A DNA stretch of 64,000 bases from Thermoanaerobacterales bacterium UBA4880 (GTDB lineage: Bacteria > Bacillota > Thermoanaerobacteria > Thermoanaerobacterales > UBA4877), in assembly GCA_002399285.1 (NCBI GenBank), contig DHDI01000002.1:126417-190416 (forward strand), given 5' to 3'. Shown here in pieces: positions 7,503 through 15,503 of this stretch. The translations under genes and the position numbers were made by a program. The notes beneath the pieces were generated by a model. The model made no database searches. It saw only the letters and a list, made by a program, of their open reading frames with translations, and had not been told where the DNA came from. Each line of letters opens with the position of its first letter. The first letter of the stretch is position 1.

Positions 7503-7894
7503 ACATTCACCTCCTGTGCTATATTCAGATTTCCGTAAATACTTTGCACGTCAAAGGTGCATTTAAGGCTGTCTCCATCATCTTGGTATTGGAAATTATC
7601 AACACTCACAATCCTATCATTCTGGAGCAAACATTCCTGGATACGCCGTTTAAGCTCAATCTTTACAAAATCTCTATTTTTACCTATGAGATTTTCAAGC
7701 TCGATTCCATAATAAAAGCTATATATCGGGTACTCGTACCTCTCGGTATTGAGCATCATATATATAGCTTGTTTCACTGCCTCTATTCCGTCCACGAAGC
7801 CCTGTATTTTGTCCTTCGTAAATTTATACGTCTTGCTTGGCTGCGGCTCCACGCCGGTGATTATGTCGACGTTGGCTGAATCAGGGATCATCAT
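7499..7894 (-). CDS. XkdS-like baseplate protein (DUF2634, gp25-like)
   Basis: A protein of 131 aa with a TYKF...KIQGFVDGIEAVKQAIYMMLNTERYEYPIYSF segment typical of DUF2634/gp25-like lysozyme-fold baseplate proteins. It overlaps both neighbours by four bases, as do most genes in this tail operon. It is expected to sit at the baseplate inner ring beside baseplate J. Confidence 0.88.
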   Translation of the reverse strand: MMIPDSANVDIITGVEPQPSKTYKFTKDKIQGFVDGIEAVKQAIYMMLNTERYEYPIYSFYYGIELENLIGKNRDFVKIELKRRIQECLLQNDRIVSVDNFQYQDDGDSLKCTFDVQSIYGNLNIAQEVNV

Positions 7895-8220
7895 TTAACC
7901 ACTTCCTTTATTTTAAAGCTTGAAATTGTCATGCCCTCACTGACGGTGATCGGCTCGATCGTGATCGTTCGCTCCTTGGTGGCAGGGGCAAAACCTACCA
8001 CTTCAACAATGTAGAACTCCTGCCCTCCGGTATTCCGTATGAGTTTCACCTTGTCTCCAGTTTTTATAAAATCCTTGAGATTCCCGGATATAAGCTCAAA
8101 TGGGACGACTAGCTTGTCACTTAGTCTTATACCTTCATCCTCCACCACGCCGCCCGCTAAGCTGCAGAGCTTGGCATTGTTTAGGTAATTTTGGACTATC
8201 TTCTTGATCTCATCTATCAT
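7891..8220 (-). CDS. XkdR-like phage protein (DUF2577)
   Basis: A protein of 109 aa beginning with a helix (MIDEIKKIVQNYLNNAK) followed by a small beta domain with GDKVKLIRNTGGQEFYIVE. The order xkdQ-xkdR-xkdS is conserved in PBSX-type tails, and this gene occupies the xkdR position with four-base overlaps on each side. Probable baseplate hub component. Confidence 0.82.
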   Translation of the reverse strand: MIDEIKKIVQNYLNNAKLCSLAGGVVEDEGIRLSDKLVVPFELISGNLKDFIKTGDKVKLIRNTGGQEFYIVEVVGFAPATKERTITIEPITVSEGMTISSFKIKEVVK

Positions 8221-9161
8221 ATGGCCACCTCCAAATCCATGGTATGAACGGGGAGAAATTCATGCGTCGCCGTCCGTACTATAAGTCGCTTATTGAGCGC
8301 GATATCCTCTATATTTCCGTAGAAACTGCTGCCTGCCCTAACCCTTGTATCGCCCAGGCATTTCAGAGTGAGCGTTTCTGCTTCCCGGTTGTAAAGACTT
8401 AATAGGATATCAGCCTTTGATCTTGCTTGTGAAGGATTATAATTTTTATCCAGTACCTCGAAATACTGTAGTATGCCGTATTTCTTAATCGAATCGCTGT
8501 CAAACGGCATATATACGTCGGCCTTTTTGGTCTTATCGTTGGCGCTAACCAGCTTGATCTGATTGTAAAAATCCTCATCAATGGACTTTTCGTAATCGTA
8601 ATCATATACCATGCTTTCATCCCCGAGTACAAGGTCAAGTTTCAAGGTCTGTATATTTCGCAGTGCTATGGTATTGAACTCGTCCCGCAGCGTAAACCAC
8701 GTCTTATAGTTAGTCAGGGTATCGGCTATCCCGCCGTACACGATATCAAGCCACGTTTTATCGTCCTGTACGCTGTTTGGAAGGATATACCCGGTATCGG
8801 CTATCGTACCAGTGACAAGCCCGAAGTAATTGCACATTTTCTTCACGATATCCGATACTGTGTTTTTCTCTATCTTGATTGTGTCTTTGGCCTTTGCATA
8901 GCGTAGCTGGTCATAGGCCGTAACAGATATCTCTTTGCCCTTGCTTTGGCTGTGTTTGAACACGAAGCCGCTGAATATTTTAGCCCCATCATATACGAAA
9001 CTTACCCCGCTACCATTAGGTATAACAAGGTCATCGTTTATATAGCTGAATTCAAGCTTGCTGCACCCATCGTTGAGCTTATCTGTATATGTGATTTTTG
9101 TCACCAGCTCGCTGATCTCGTACATCTGGCCGTTGACCTTTACCACAAATTGCATATCCAT
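8217..9161 (-). CDS. XkdQ-like baseplate hub protein (phage late control D-like)
   Basis: A protein of 314 aa with N-terminal beta strands (VNGQMYEISELVTKITYTD), a central segment with SDIVKKMCNYFGL and GGIADTLTNYKTWFTLRDEFN, and a late YDYEKSID motif. These fit XkdQ/YqbQ proteins, related to gp27/gpD hubs. It probably forms the tail hub through which DNA passes. Confidence 0.88.
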   Translation of the reverse strand: MDMQFVVKVNGQMYEISELVTKITYTDKLNDGCSKLEFSYINDDLVIPNGSGVSFVYDGAKIFSGFVFKHSQSKGKEISVTAYDQLRYAKAKDTIKIEKNTVSDIVKKMCNYFGLVTGTIADTGYILPNSVQDDKTWLDIVYGGIADTLTNYKTWFTLRDEFNTIALRNIQTLKLDLVLGDESMVYDYDYEKSIDEDFYNQIKLVSANDKTKKADVYMPFDSDSIKKYGILQYFEVLDKNYNPSQARSKADILLSLYNREAETLTLKCLGDTRVRAGSSFYGNIEDIALNKRLIVRTATHEFLPVHTMDLEVAI

Positions 9162-9823
9162 TACGGTATCACCAGATTCTGACCGGGATATATGAGAGAT
9201 GGATTTTTAATCTTATCCTTATTTGCATTGTAGATCTTGCCGTATTGCGCCCCATCCCCGTAGTATTTCTTCGCTATGGCCCACAAGCTGTCGCCCTTTA
9301 CAACGGTATAGCTGCCGGTGCTTTTCGGACTCACCACAGGGACCGGCTGTGCTGTCTTGACTGTTGCCACTGTTGTACCCGGCTGTACGATGGCCTCCGA
9401 CTTTTTCCCGAATTCCCTATACTCGAGAAGCTTAAAGGAAACGTACTTATCGCCTTCCTCGCCGGCCTTTTCGGTTATCGTTAGTTCCTCGATCAGTACC
9501 AGCGTATTGATCTCATCACCTATACCATTACTTGCGATAAACCGAACCTGGGTTAGATCTGTCCTCCATTTTCGGAATAGATTCAGGTAAAAATCCGGCC
9601 CCTTGAATTGGTTAGGCGTCTCCACATAATGTACTGCTTCATGTGGAAACTCCGTATCAAAGGTATATTCCCGAAGTTCCATATGTGTTGGTATGACGAT
9701 CTGCCCCAATTTCAATATCTCGTATTTCTCATTTGCTTGTACTGTGGTAGTCTGCATTTGTTCAGGGTTCACTGGCAGCCGGTGTGTTGCGTTGTCCTTG
9801 TCGAAAAATATCGAATAGCTCAT
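9161..9823 (-). CDS. XkdP-like LysM-domain tail protein
   Basis: A protein of 220 aa. Residues 1-135 are the XkdP core, starting MSYSIFFDKDNATHRLPVNP. A Pro/Thr linker follows, then a C-terminal LysM domain from about 172 (YTVVKGDSLWAIAKKYYG through NPSLIYPGQNLVIP), which binds peptidoglycan or helps assembly of the hub. It lies between tape measure and XkdQ, as in PBSX. Confidence 0.92.
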   Translation of the reverse strand: MSYSIFFDKDNATHRLPVNPEQMQTTTVQANEKYEILKLGQIVIPTHMELREYTFDTEFPHEAVHYVETPNQFKGPDFYLNLFRKWRTDLTQVRFIASNGIGDEINTLVLIEELTITEKAGEEGDKYVSFKLLEYREFGKKSEAIVQPGTTVATVKTAQPVPVVSPKSTGSYTVVKGDSLWAIAKKYYGDGAQYGKIYNANKDKIKNPSLIYPGQNLVIP

Positions 9824-11814
9824 TAATACACCCCCTCTGCTGCCGTCGCTATTTCCTCCTGTAGGATTGTTTTTATCCGACCTGCGACCGCATTTGCATC
9901 GGCTTCCTCATGCACATCGCCGAATTGGACGTTTATATTTGGCGCCAGCGTGGCCGTGCTAAACTTATTGATGTAATCCCTTTCTGCAATATCCCGAAGA
10001 TATTTGAGATCCTCGTCCGACATATCGACGTCTACGGATTTACCCTTGCCGTTGCCTTGGACTGTGAGAGGATTAGAGGAGCTACCAAACTTGCTATAGT
10101 CAATCCCTTCATCCTTATTAGGTTTAGGCGCAAGGTTTTTAACTTTTTCACCGAGGCCCGCCCCCAGTTTATACCCAGAGTTATAAGCATCAGTTACCCA
10201 TCCACTTTTGAACGTGTCAAACGTACCATATCCCTTTTGGAAAGCCGCGCCAATGTTCTCATACTTCTTTTTCTTTGCATACAGATCGGCGCTTTTGTTC
10301 GCGAAAGAGTCTATTTTGTCTGATATCCCACCCGTATCTATTGATACGCCGGGAATTTTGTTTAAACCGTTTATGACGCTACGTACGCCGTAGAGGACGT
10401 GTGATACAAAATCATCCCATCCAGCCTGGATATTTATCCACGCGTTGGTGAATCCAACATCTATATTCTTTGACATAGCATTCAGCGCCTCGCTTGTGCC
10501 CAGAATAACGTCTAATACCCAAAGCCCTAAATTCTTAAACGCCGTAATCACAACATTAATACAGCCCAAAATGATGCCCGTAGCGGAGTAGCTATGCCCT
10601 GTAATTTTATTTATTAAAGCAATAACAACATAAAACAGCGAAATTAAAATAATTACGCCCGTAACTATCCACGTAAGCGGGCAAGCTCGCAAAGCGGCGT
10701 TAAATCCGTCCTGCGCCGCGATCAGTGCGACAATGGCCGCCGTTTCAAGCCACGATGCAACGGTATGCGCTGCCTTGGCTACAACGGTTTGTAAAATAAT
10801 CAATTTATACGCTGCCATTGCTCCTACAATTCCCCATATAATAGGCGCAATAATGGACCAATTATTATAAATAAATGATCCTAATCGTGAAGCAACGTCA
10901 ATAACCTTGTTTATAGAACCCGCAAGCAATTTGAGCCCCGCCTTTGTATTATTTACTAAAGAGGTAAACTTTTTTGAATTAATCGCATGATTAATTTTAT
11001 CCATGACCGGCCCAAAGGCTTTTGATGCGTCGGTTTTAAAATCATTCCATATATCGCCAAAGGTCATAGGCAGCGTTCTAAATTGTGTATCTATGTCTTT
11101 GGCGGCCATAAACATAGCATTTTTTATGATATCCGCTGAAATTTTCCCTTGTGAACCCATCTCTTTCAGCTCACCTTCTGACTTGCCAGTGTATTTCGCG
11201 ATCGCCTTATACATTAGAGGCGCACCTTCCATTATGGACGTTAGCTCGTCACCTTGTAATCTGCCCGATGCTAACGCTTGTGTAAGCTGTCTCATTGCCC
11301 CTTGTTGCGTAGCTGTATCAGCACCACCAACTTTAAATGCCTTTTGGGTAAGCTCTGTAAACGCGATCAGTTCATCATTCGAGCCGAACGCATCTCCTGC
11401 TAATAACCCTATTTTTGCTACCGCATCAGCCATATCGTTGTACGAGCCTCTCGATCGCTTGGCGGCGGCAAAAATTTTATCTTGAAGTTCTGCCTGAGTT
11501 TGCAAGCCGTCGTTTATGAGGGAAAGCCGTGCAGCAGTATTTGTATAGGTATCAGTAATATCTATACCTTTTTTGAATACTGCGAAGCTTAAAAAGGTGC
11601 CAATTAACCTTGCTAAGCCAGCTTCTAAATTGCCTATGCCACCGGTAGCTGTGTTCGCACTAACCCCAGTCATTTGTAATTTTCGATTGAAGTCATCAGT
11701 ACCTCGGCTCGCGTTTAAAATCTTTGCTGTGGCCTGGTCTGTTCCACGGCTAATATTACTAATTGTAGAAGAGTAACTATCAAATAATTTGAATATAGTT
11801 TTCAGTGTTGCCAT
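9823..11814 (-). CDS. Tape measure protein
   Basis: A protein of 663 aa that should set tail length and fill the tail tube before DNA ejection. The tape-measure domain lies at about residues 75-260 (ADAVAKIGLLAGDAFGSNDEL, LQGDELTSIMEGAP). Hydrophobic segments at about 305-410 match the membrane-active part. Low-complexity helices and a C-terminal coiled end follow. The ATG shares two bases with the stop of the frameshifted chaperone (TTAATG overlap). The length predicts a tail of about 100 nm by the usual 1.5 angstrom per residue rule. Confidence 0.92.
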   Translation of the reverse strand: MATLKTIFKLFDSYSSTISNISRGTDQATAKILNASRGTDDFNRKLQMTGVSANTATGGIGNLEAGLARLIGTFLSFAVFKKGIDITDTYTNTAARLSLINDGLQTQAELQDKIFAAAKRSRGSYNDMADAVAKIGLLAGDAFGSNDELIAFTELTQKAFKVGGADTATQQGAMRQLTQALASGRLQGDELTSIMEGAPLMYKAIAKYTGKSEGELKEMGSQGKISADIIKNAMFMAAKDIDTQFRTLPMTFGDIWNDFKTDASKAFGPVMDKINHAINSKKFTSLVNNTKAGLKLLAGSINKVIDVASRLGSFIYNNWSIIAPIIWGIVGAMAAYKLIILQTVVAKAAHTVASWLETAAIVALIAAQDGFNAALRACPLTWIVTGVIILISLFYVVIALINKITGHSYSATGIILGCINVVITAFKNLGLWVLDVILGTSEALNAMSKNIDVGFTNAWINIQAGWDDFVSHVLYGVRSVINGLNKIPGVSIDTGGISDKIDSFANKSADLYAKKKKYENIGAAFQKGYGTFDTFKSGWVTDAYNSGYKLGAGLGEKVKNLAPKPNKDEGIDYSKFGSSSNPLTVQGNGKGKSVDVDMSDEDLKYLRDIAERDYINKFSTATLAPNINVQFGDVHEEADANAVAGRIKTILQEEIATAAEGVY

Positions 11815-12394
11815 TAATGCACACCTCCTTTCGCCTTATTTATTTCCCGCTGTTCATATTTGACTCGGACCTGTATACTAGCATAGATAAAGGCTTTTTC
11901 TCGCTCACTCATTTCGTTTAATACAGAAGGGAGAATATGAAGCTTTTGCAGGGCGAAGTGAGCTAAATTGAATTCCGCGTCGCCCTGCTCAATCAGTTTT
12001 TTACGCCATCAACGGTCTCATTAATATCTTCATCAATACCGCTTAAGTCCTGCACTGCGGCGGCTAATTCCGCATACTCTCCAGCGTAAAGCATCTTTGC
12101 CAGTAAATCACTTTCTCCTAATACGTTATAATGTTTTTGGAGTTCCGCATTACTCAAATCTGGAAATACTACCGCAGATGCCGTAAGCGCCTGAACATAT
12201 TCAGCCTGGTCAAAGGTTTCATTACCTCTCTTATCTCTTTTTGTGAATTTTTTAATCAATTTTTTATTTTCATCCTCTGAAATAGGTCTAATTATAAAAG
12301 GAACCGGCTTTCCGTCTTCTTGGAACCGGTTTGATACGATTATTTCTTTGTTTTCTGTTTGTATAGGGTTTAAAAATGCGTCTAATGAACCCAT
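11814..12394 (-). CDS. Tail assembly chaperone, -1 frameshift product (G-T fusion)
   Basis: The frame-0 chaperone stops at 11993, but a second open frame continues from the slippery site to a TAA at 11814-11816, with no start codon of its own. It adds about 60 residues (KKLIEQGDAEFNLAHF ... INKAKGGVH) rich in helix. Slippage on A-AAA-AAC moves from GTA-AAA-AAC-TGA into this frame. This G/GT arrangement directly before the tape measure gene is conserved in tailed phages; the minor fusion recruits tail tube protein to the tape measure. Confidence 0.85.
11993..12394 (-). CDS. XkdN-like tail assembly chaperone (frame-0 product)
   Basis: About 133 aa from the ATG at 12394, which has AAGGAG nine bases upstream; a longer frame to 12424 lacks a site. 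The N-terminus MGSLDAFLNP...KEIIVSNRF and the KLIKKFTKR helix fit the XkdN family. It makes the short chaperone that coats the tape measure protein during tail assembly. Confidence 0.85.
   Translation of the reverse strand: MGSLDAFLNPIQTENKEIIVSNRFQEDGKPVPFIIRPISEDENKKLIKKFTKRDKRGNETFDQAEYVQALTASAVVFPDLSNAELQKHYNVLGESDLLAKMLYAGEYAELAAAVQDLSGIDEDINETVDGVKN
11996..12002 (-). promoter_or_regulatory. Programmed -1 ribosomal frameshift site
   Basis: Minus-strand heptamer A-AAA-AAC directly before the frame-0 stop TGA. It satisfies the X-XXY-YYZ rule, is in the right phase, and joins two conserved chaperone reading frames. Confidence 0.88.
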
Positions 12395-12424
12395 ATTATT
12401 CTTCTCCTTTTTATTTTTGGGCAT

Positions 12425-12466
12425 AATAAAAGCGCTTACATAGGTAAGCGCTTAGCCCTTTTTTAT
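12425..12466. terminator. Bidirectional intrinsic terminator
   Basis: Perfect 10-bp stem AAGCGCTTAC (12430-12439) with GTAAGCGCTT (12444-12453), U-rich flanks on both sides. It ends the membrane-protein cargo gene ahead of the chaperone. Confidence 0.75.
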
Positions 12467-13285
12467 TTACTTCATGTACTCTTGACCATCAAAGATAAAC
12501 GATTTAACACCATCCCCGTCCGGCGTAAGGATAAATTGAAATTTGCTTCTTATCATCGCGCCGAAACCGTTTTGAGAATCGACGTAACTCTGCACCAATA
12601 TTTTATCCTTGTCTTTCCCGATGTACCAGTCATTGATATTCGGGAATTTCGCCGTGGAAGGCGATTTCAGTATTGATTTTACCCCGTTTTGACACGCGAT
12701 CTGTATATTGGATTCTTCGTCGATTGACATTGCCATACGTGGAGGATTTCCGAAGTACGATTTATCATATTTGATCTTAGCTATATCTATTTTTTCTTTT
12801 TCTTCGTCTGTATCCAACAGTACGTAAACGTCGTCTATTTTGTCCGTGACGCTTTCATATTCAAGAGCGACGCCGGTATCGACGGTTTTTACCATAGTAT
12901 CAGCTGGGGTTATGCCAAACATAGGGAAGATTACCTGTTCATCCGTATACGGCATTTTGACCGCATCGCCGGAATAAACGTTCAGCTCTACTACCTTGCC
13001 GTCGATCACTAAAAAGTCATAACTACCGCCTTTATAGGTATACGTAATGAGCGGGTACGTCTTCCCATTTATGCTTTTGAAATTACTTTTGTCCTTGCTT
13101 TCCGGCTCACCCATGATCTTGACCAGCTGCTCCGGCGTTATATTTGAAAATTGGTTTGCGTCAATGAGCGCTTCTTTTTGAGGGCTTTTTGACTCTGTGG
13201 CTTTACTTCCGTCGCCGAGTACGATGCCTAAAATCGTCGCGAATATAAAAAAACCTATAACCGTAAATAAACAACCCTTCTTCAT
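12467..13285 (-). CDS. Membrane-anchored protein of unknown function (cargo gene in the tail module)
   Basis: A protein of 272 aa. One N-terminal membrane anchor (about residues 6-24) is followed by an extracytoplasmic region. The first half has ITPEQLVKIMGEPESKD, resembling the small fold that senses or binds surface ligands. The C-terminal domain has the pattern VKSILKSPSTAKFP and VQSYVDSQNGFGA, common to uncharacterised Firmicutes proteins. It lies between tube and chaperone genes, where PBSX-type phages have no such gene. With terminators on both sides it looks like an independent lysogenic conversion gene. Confidence 0.7.
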   Translation of the reverse strand: MKKGCLFTVIGFFIFATILGIVLGDGSKATESKSPQKEALIDANQFSNITPEQLVKIMGEPESKDKSNFKSINGKTYPLITYTYKGGSYDFLVIDGKVVELNVYSGDAVKMPYTDEQVIFPMFGITPADTMVKTVDTGVALEYESVTDKIDDVYVLLDTDEEKEKIDIAKIKYDKSYFGNPPRMAMSIDEESNIQIACQNGVKSILKSPSTAKFPNINDWYIGKDKDKILVQSYVDSQNGFGAMIRSKFQFILTPDGDGVKSFIFDGQEYMK

Positions 13286-13448
13286 TTTCCTTTCCTCCCG
13301 CTATAATATTACCTTCATTATAGCAGATGAAAAGGTTTCCTGCTATATTTACATATAGTCACCTGGAAGATCAAAGTATTTGCACTGGATTTAAAAATAC
13401 ACTTAATAAGCCCATATTATCTCCTTCTTTTTATTTTTGGGTATTAAA
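13286..13448. other. Recombination scar carrying remnants of chaperone start and tube end
   Basis: On the minus strand the stretch 13445-13378 is a diverged copy of the chaperone leader and start (12430-12363), including the site and MGLLSVFLNP. It is joined directly to YFDLPGDYM-stop at 13378-13349, which resembles the end of the tube protein (KYFGLPENYR). It is not a functional gene; it records duplication followed by deletion around the cargo insertions. Confidence 0.65.
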
Positions 13449-13470
13449 AAAGCACTCAAAAGAGTGCTTT
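13449..13470 (-). terminator. Intrinsic terminator
   Basis: Stem AAAGCACTC/GAGTGCTTT with a four-base loop, followed on the minus strand by a T run. It ends the antirepressor/ImmA-like group. Confidence 0.75.
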
Positions 13471-13485
13471 AAAACAAATCTTTGA

Positions 13486-13821
13486 TTAGTTGTATTGTAA
13501 CTTATTTAGTCTATTTAATAATCTTGCTGCAAATCTATCTATTTTATCTTGTATAGAGTATTGCAAGGTCTCTATCAAACAATTTATCCTGATTTTACAT
13601 AATACTGCATAACCCAAGCAGCGAGCCAATTCATTGGAAGTCTGTGTTACCTCTTTATTGATGCAAATGTACTTATGTTTACCATTGTTATAGTAAAAGC
13701 TCTTTATATCTTCAGGGCAATTTACCTTAAAAGTTTTAATGCCTCTCTTTCTTGCTAATGCAAGGAGTCGGTCTATAACCATATCATCGGATTTATCAAA
13801 AGCCATAACCTCCTTATCCAT
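13486..13821 (-). CDS. ImmA/IrrE-like protein with destroyed catalytic motif
   Basis: A protein of 111 aa. The C-terminal half aligns by eye with the ImmA/IrrE metallopeptidase core: ELARCLGYAVL occupies the place of xLAHELGHxLL, and DKIDRFAARLL the place of the ExEANRFAAxLL helix. Both His of HExxH and the Glu are missing (R-C-L-G-Y), so zinc binding and proteolysis are unlikely. It follows the antirepressor by one base. It may act as a binding partner of a repressor or be a decaying gene. The family assignment is tentative. Confidence 0.55.
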   Translation of the reverse strand: MDKEVMAFDKSDDMVIDRLLALARKRGIKTFKVNCPEDIKSFYYNNGKHKYICINKEVTQTSNELARCLGYAVLCKIRINCLIETLQYSIQDKIDRFAARLLNRLNKLQYN

Positions 13822-13822
13822 G

Positions 13823-14605
13823 TTATAACACCTTCTCGGCTTGTTCGTTTTTAAATTTATTTATGAAGTATAATTGTCCTTTGCCCGTTAATTTTGGAGT
13901 GATGGATATGCTAATATCACCGTTTCCGTGCCCTATTGTCGTTTCCTTGAGCTCGAATAATCCATGTTCCATGCTATATTGAGTAGGTTTATTATAATCA
14001 GTTCCTTTTCGACTAATTAAGTAGCCATGCTCCCGAAGCCATTTAAAAAGTCTATTTTGACCAATATCCACGCCGTTTTGCCTTAACAATTTAGCTAATT
14101 CCCCTACTAAAATTGTTGTTTGTGAAGCTGTTACTGACTCTGCAAAAACGACTTTTGGCTTATCTTGCTCGATCTGCTGTTCGGCCGCTGACCTCGCCTG
14201 CTGTTCCTTCTTGAGCTCGGTTGCCAACCGGATAATAAAATCAGGATTTGTTAAGGTCTTTTCAATGGTCTCAGGCGTCATGTAGGCTCCATGTGTTCTG
14301 ATTGACGGTATAACCTCACTTGTTATCCAGTGCTTAAATTCCTTCGCCTTAGGAAGCTTTGAACCCAATATTAAACTATACAAACCAGATTCATTAATAA
14401 TAATTATATCTTGTTTACCCCCAGGGGTGAACGATTCGTTCACCCCTTTATCATCTTCATCTACATGGTCTCTTATTGCCTTAAGCGGATTAGTATATTT
14501 TAAAATTTCCGCAATGTCTTTTCCTGCAAACCATGGTTCTCCATCCTTAGTGATTGTTCTTACTTGCCCAAATTCTTCATTTTCGAATATACGCAAATCA
14601 TTCAT
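13823..14605 (-). CDS. Phage antirepressor (BRO-N plus KilA-C/ANT domains), copy 1
   Basis: A protein of 260 aa. BRO-N domain at about 1-110 (FENEEFGQVRTI, GKDIAEILKY, SEVIPSIRTHGAY). A linker rich in Gln/Glu follows, then the KilAC/ANT domain at about 150-255 (LAKLLRQNGVDIGQNRLFKWLREHGYL ... ITPKLTGKGQLYF). These proteins bind and inactivate phage repressors. A second copy (34546-35325) shares nearly the same C-terminal domain while the BRO-N halves differ. This copy lies inside the tail module with an RHH repressor upstream and an antisense RNA across its leader, so it is separately controlled. Confidence 0.9.
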   Translation of the reverse strand: MNDLRIFENEEFGQVRTITKDGEPWFAGKDIAEILKYTNPLKAIRDHVDEDDKGVNESFTPGGKQDIIIINESGLYSLILGSKLPKAKEFKHWITSEVIPSIRTHGAYMTPETIEKTLTNPDFIIRLATELKKEQQARSAAEQQIEQDKPKVVFAESVTASQTTILVGELAKLLRQNGVDIGQNRLFKWLREHGYLISRKGTDYNKPTQYSMEHGLFELKETTIGHGNGDISISITPKLTGKGQLYFINKFKNEQAEKVL

Positions 14606-14636
14606 AATCAGTATTCTCCCTTCATTCTATATTTTC

Positions 14637-14743
14637 TTGAATGAGATTACCGACTATGATATAATATTTCACAGAGGGCAACCTCGGTTGAGACACTCGC
14701 ATCCCTTAGTCGAATAGGGCGAGTGTCTTTTATTGTTTTTTAT
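14637..14743 (+). ncRNA. Small antisense RNA across the antirepressor leader
   Basis: Consensus-like promoter on the plus strand: TTGAAT (14637-14642), 17 bases, TATAAT (14660-14665). The predicted RNA starts near 14672. It forms a GAGG-GCAA-CCTC hairpin (14674-14685) and ends in a strong terminator, GACACTCGC (14692-14700) with GCGAGTGTC (14719-14727) and a T run. At about 65-70 nt it lies entirely opposite the mRNA between the RHH gene and the antirepressor. The arrangement recalls the c4 RNA of phage P1, which silences an antirepressor; homology to c4 is not claimed. Confidence 0.65.
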
Positions 14744-14885
14744 TGGCTTGACTTTCTTTAACAACCTTTTTTATATATTCAATCAAAATTCCTTGCATAT
14801 CTTTGCCCTGATTAATTGAATATATTTTAAACTGTCTATGGAGTTCATCGTCAAGCCGGACTGTCAACGTTTTGATTAATAACAC
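14730..14885 (-). CDS. Ribbon-helix-helix (CopG/Arc-like) repressor, start uncertain
   Basis: A protein of about 45-51 aa. The segment IKTLTVRLDDELHRQFKIYS followed by a second helix is the RHH fold. No ATG is in frame: a GTG at 14885 overlaps GGAGG, an ATC at 14876 has ideal spacing, and a TTG at 14867 is too far away. Upstream, CATTCGAGAATG and a further GAATGAT are likely operator half-sites, so it probably represses its own transcription and that of the antirepressor downstream. Confidence 0.65.
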   Translation of the reverse strand: MLLIKTLTVRLDDELHRQFKIYSINQGKDMQGILIEYIKKVVKESQANKKQ

Positions 14886-14887
14886 CT

Positions 14888-14932
14888 CCTAACTTTATTA
14901 TCATTCTATCATTCTCGAATGATGAAGTCAAG
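14888..14932. promoter_or_regulatory. Probable RHH operator
   Basis: On the minus strand ATCATTCGAGAATGATAG contains the palindrome CATTC-GA-GAATG, and another GAATGAT follows nine bases on. Short repeated half-sites just upstream of an RHH gene are typical of autoregulation. Confidence 0.45.
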
Positions 14933-15009
14933 AGGTGCTATTAAAATATTTTTTGAACAAAAAAATCAGCTCCGACTAAAGCTGATTTATATCCCAAGGC
15001 TTTCCAGAA

Positions 15010-15486
15010 TTATCTATAGTTTTCCGGCAAACCGAAGTATTTCAAAGGATTGATATCATCAAACGTAAAGTCCGTATCAAAGGTGATCGGGTCAGTCGAA
15101 GAATCATCCAATAAAGTAATAGGTATCGTCTTAGGTAATACGTTCAATAATACAACGTCCTGTTCGCCGATCGTGGATTGCTCATCCTCATTGTGAACCT
15201 GAATACTTATACCCCCATAAGTACCCCTCCTGATATACTGAACCGCCATTTTGAGCATATCCGAATTCATGAAATACATTGTCATACTACCGGTACCCTC
15301 GGCTCCGATAGCCTTGTGTTGTGTCATACGATGATTTAACAACCTTCTTGATTGGATCGTCATATCAAACTGCGCGCTTAATTTTGACACTTCAAATAGC
15401 TCCCGGTTTTGCCCATCGATCGTGATATACGCCCTGCCCTCGGAAGCTGAAATAGTGTCCCGCAGCTGTGTGTAGTTATCTGACAT
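15010..15486 (-). CDS. Tail tube protein (XkdM-like)
   Basis: A protein of 158 aa forming the inner tube of the contractile tail. The segment DTISASEGRAYITIDGQNRELFEVSKL and the C-terminal DTDFTFDDINPLKYFGLPENYR fit the XkdM/DUF2001 family. It follows the sheath gene by 17 bases, the conserved order in myoviruses. Confidence 0.92.
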   Translation of the reverse strand: MSDNYTQLRDTISASEGRAYITIDGQNRELFEVSKLSAQFDMTIQSRRLLNHRMTQHKAIGAEGTGSMTMYFMNSDMLKMAVQYIRRGTYGGISIQVHNEDEQSTIGEQDVVLLNVLPKTIPITLLDDSSTDPITFDTDFTFDDINPLKYFGLPENYR

Positions 15487-15503
15487 AATTTATCATCTCC
15501 CCA

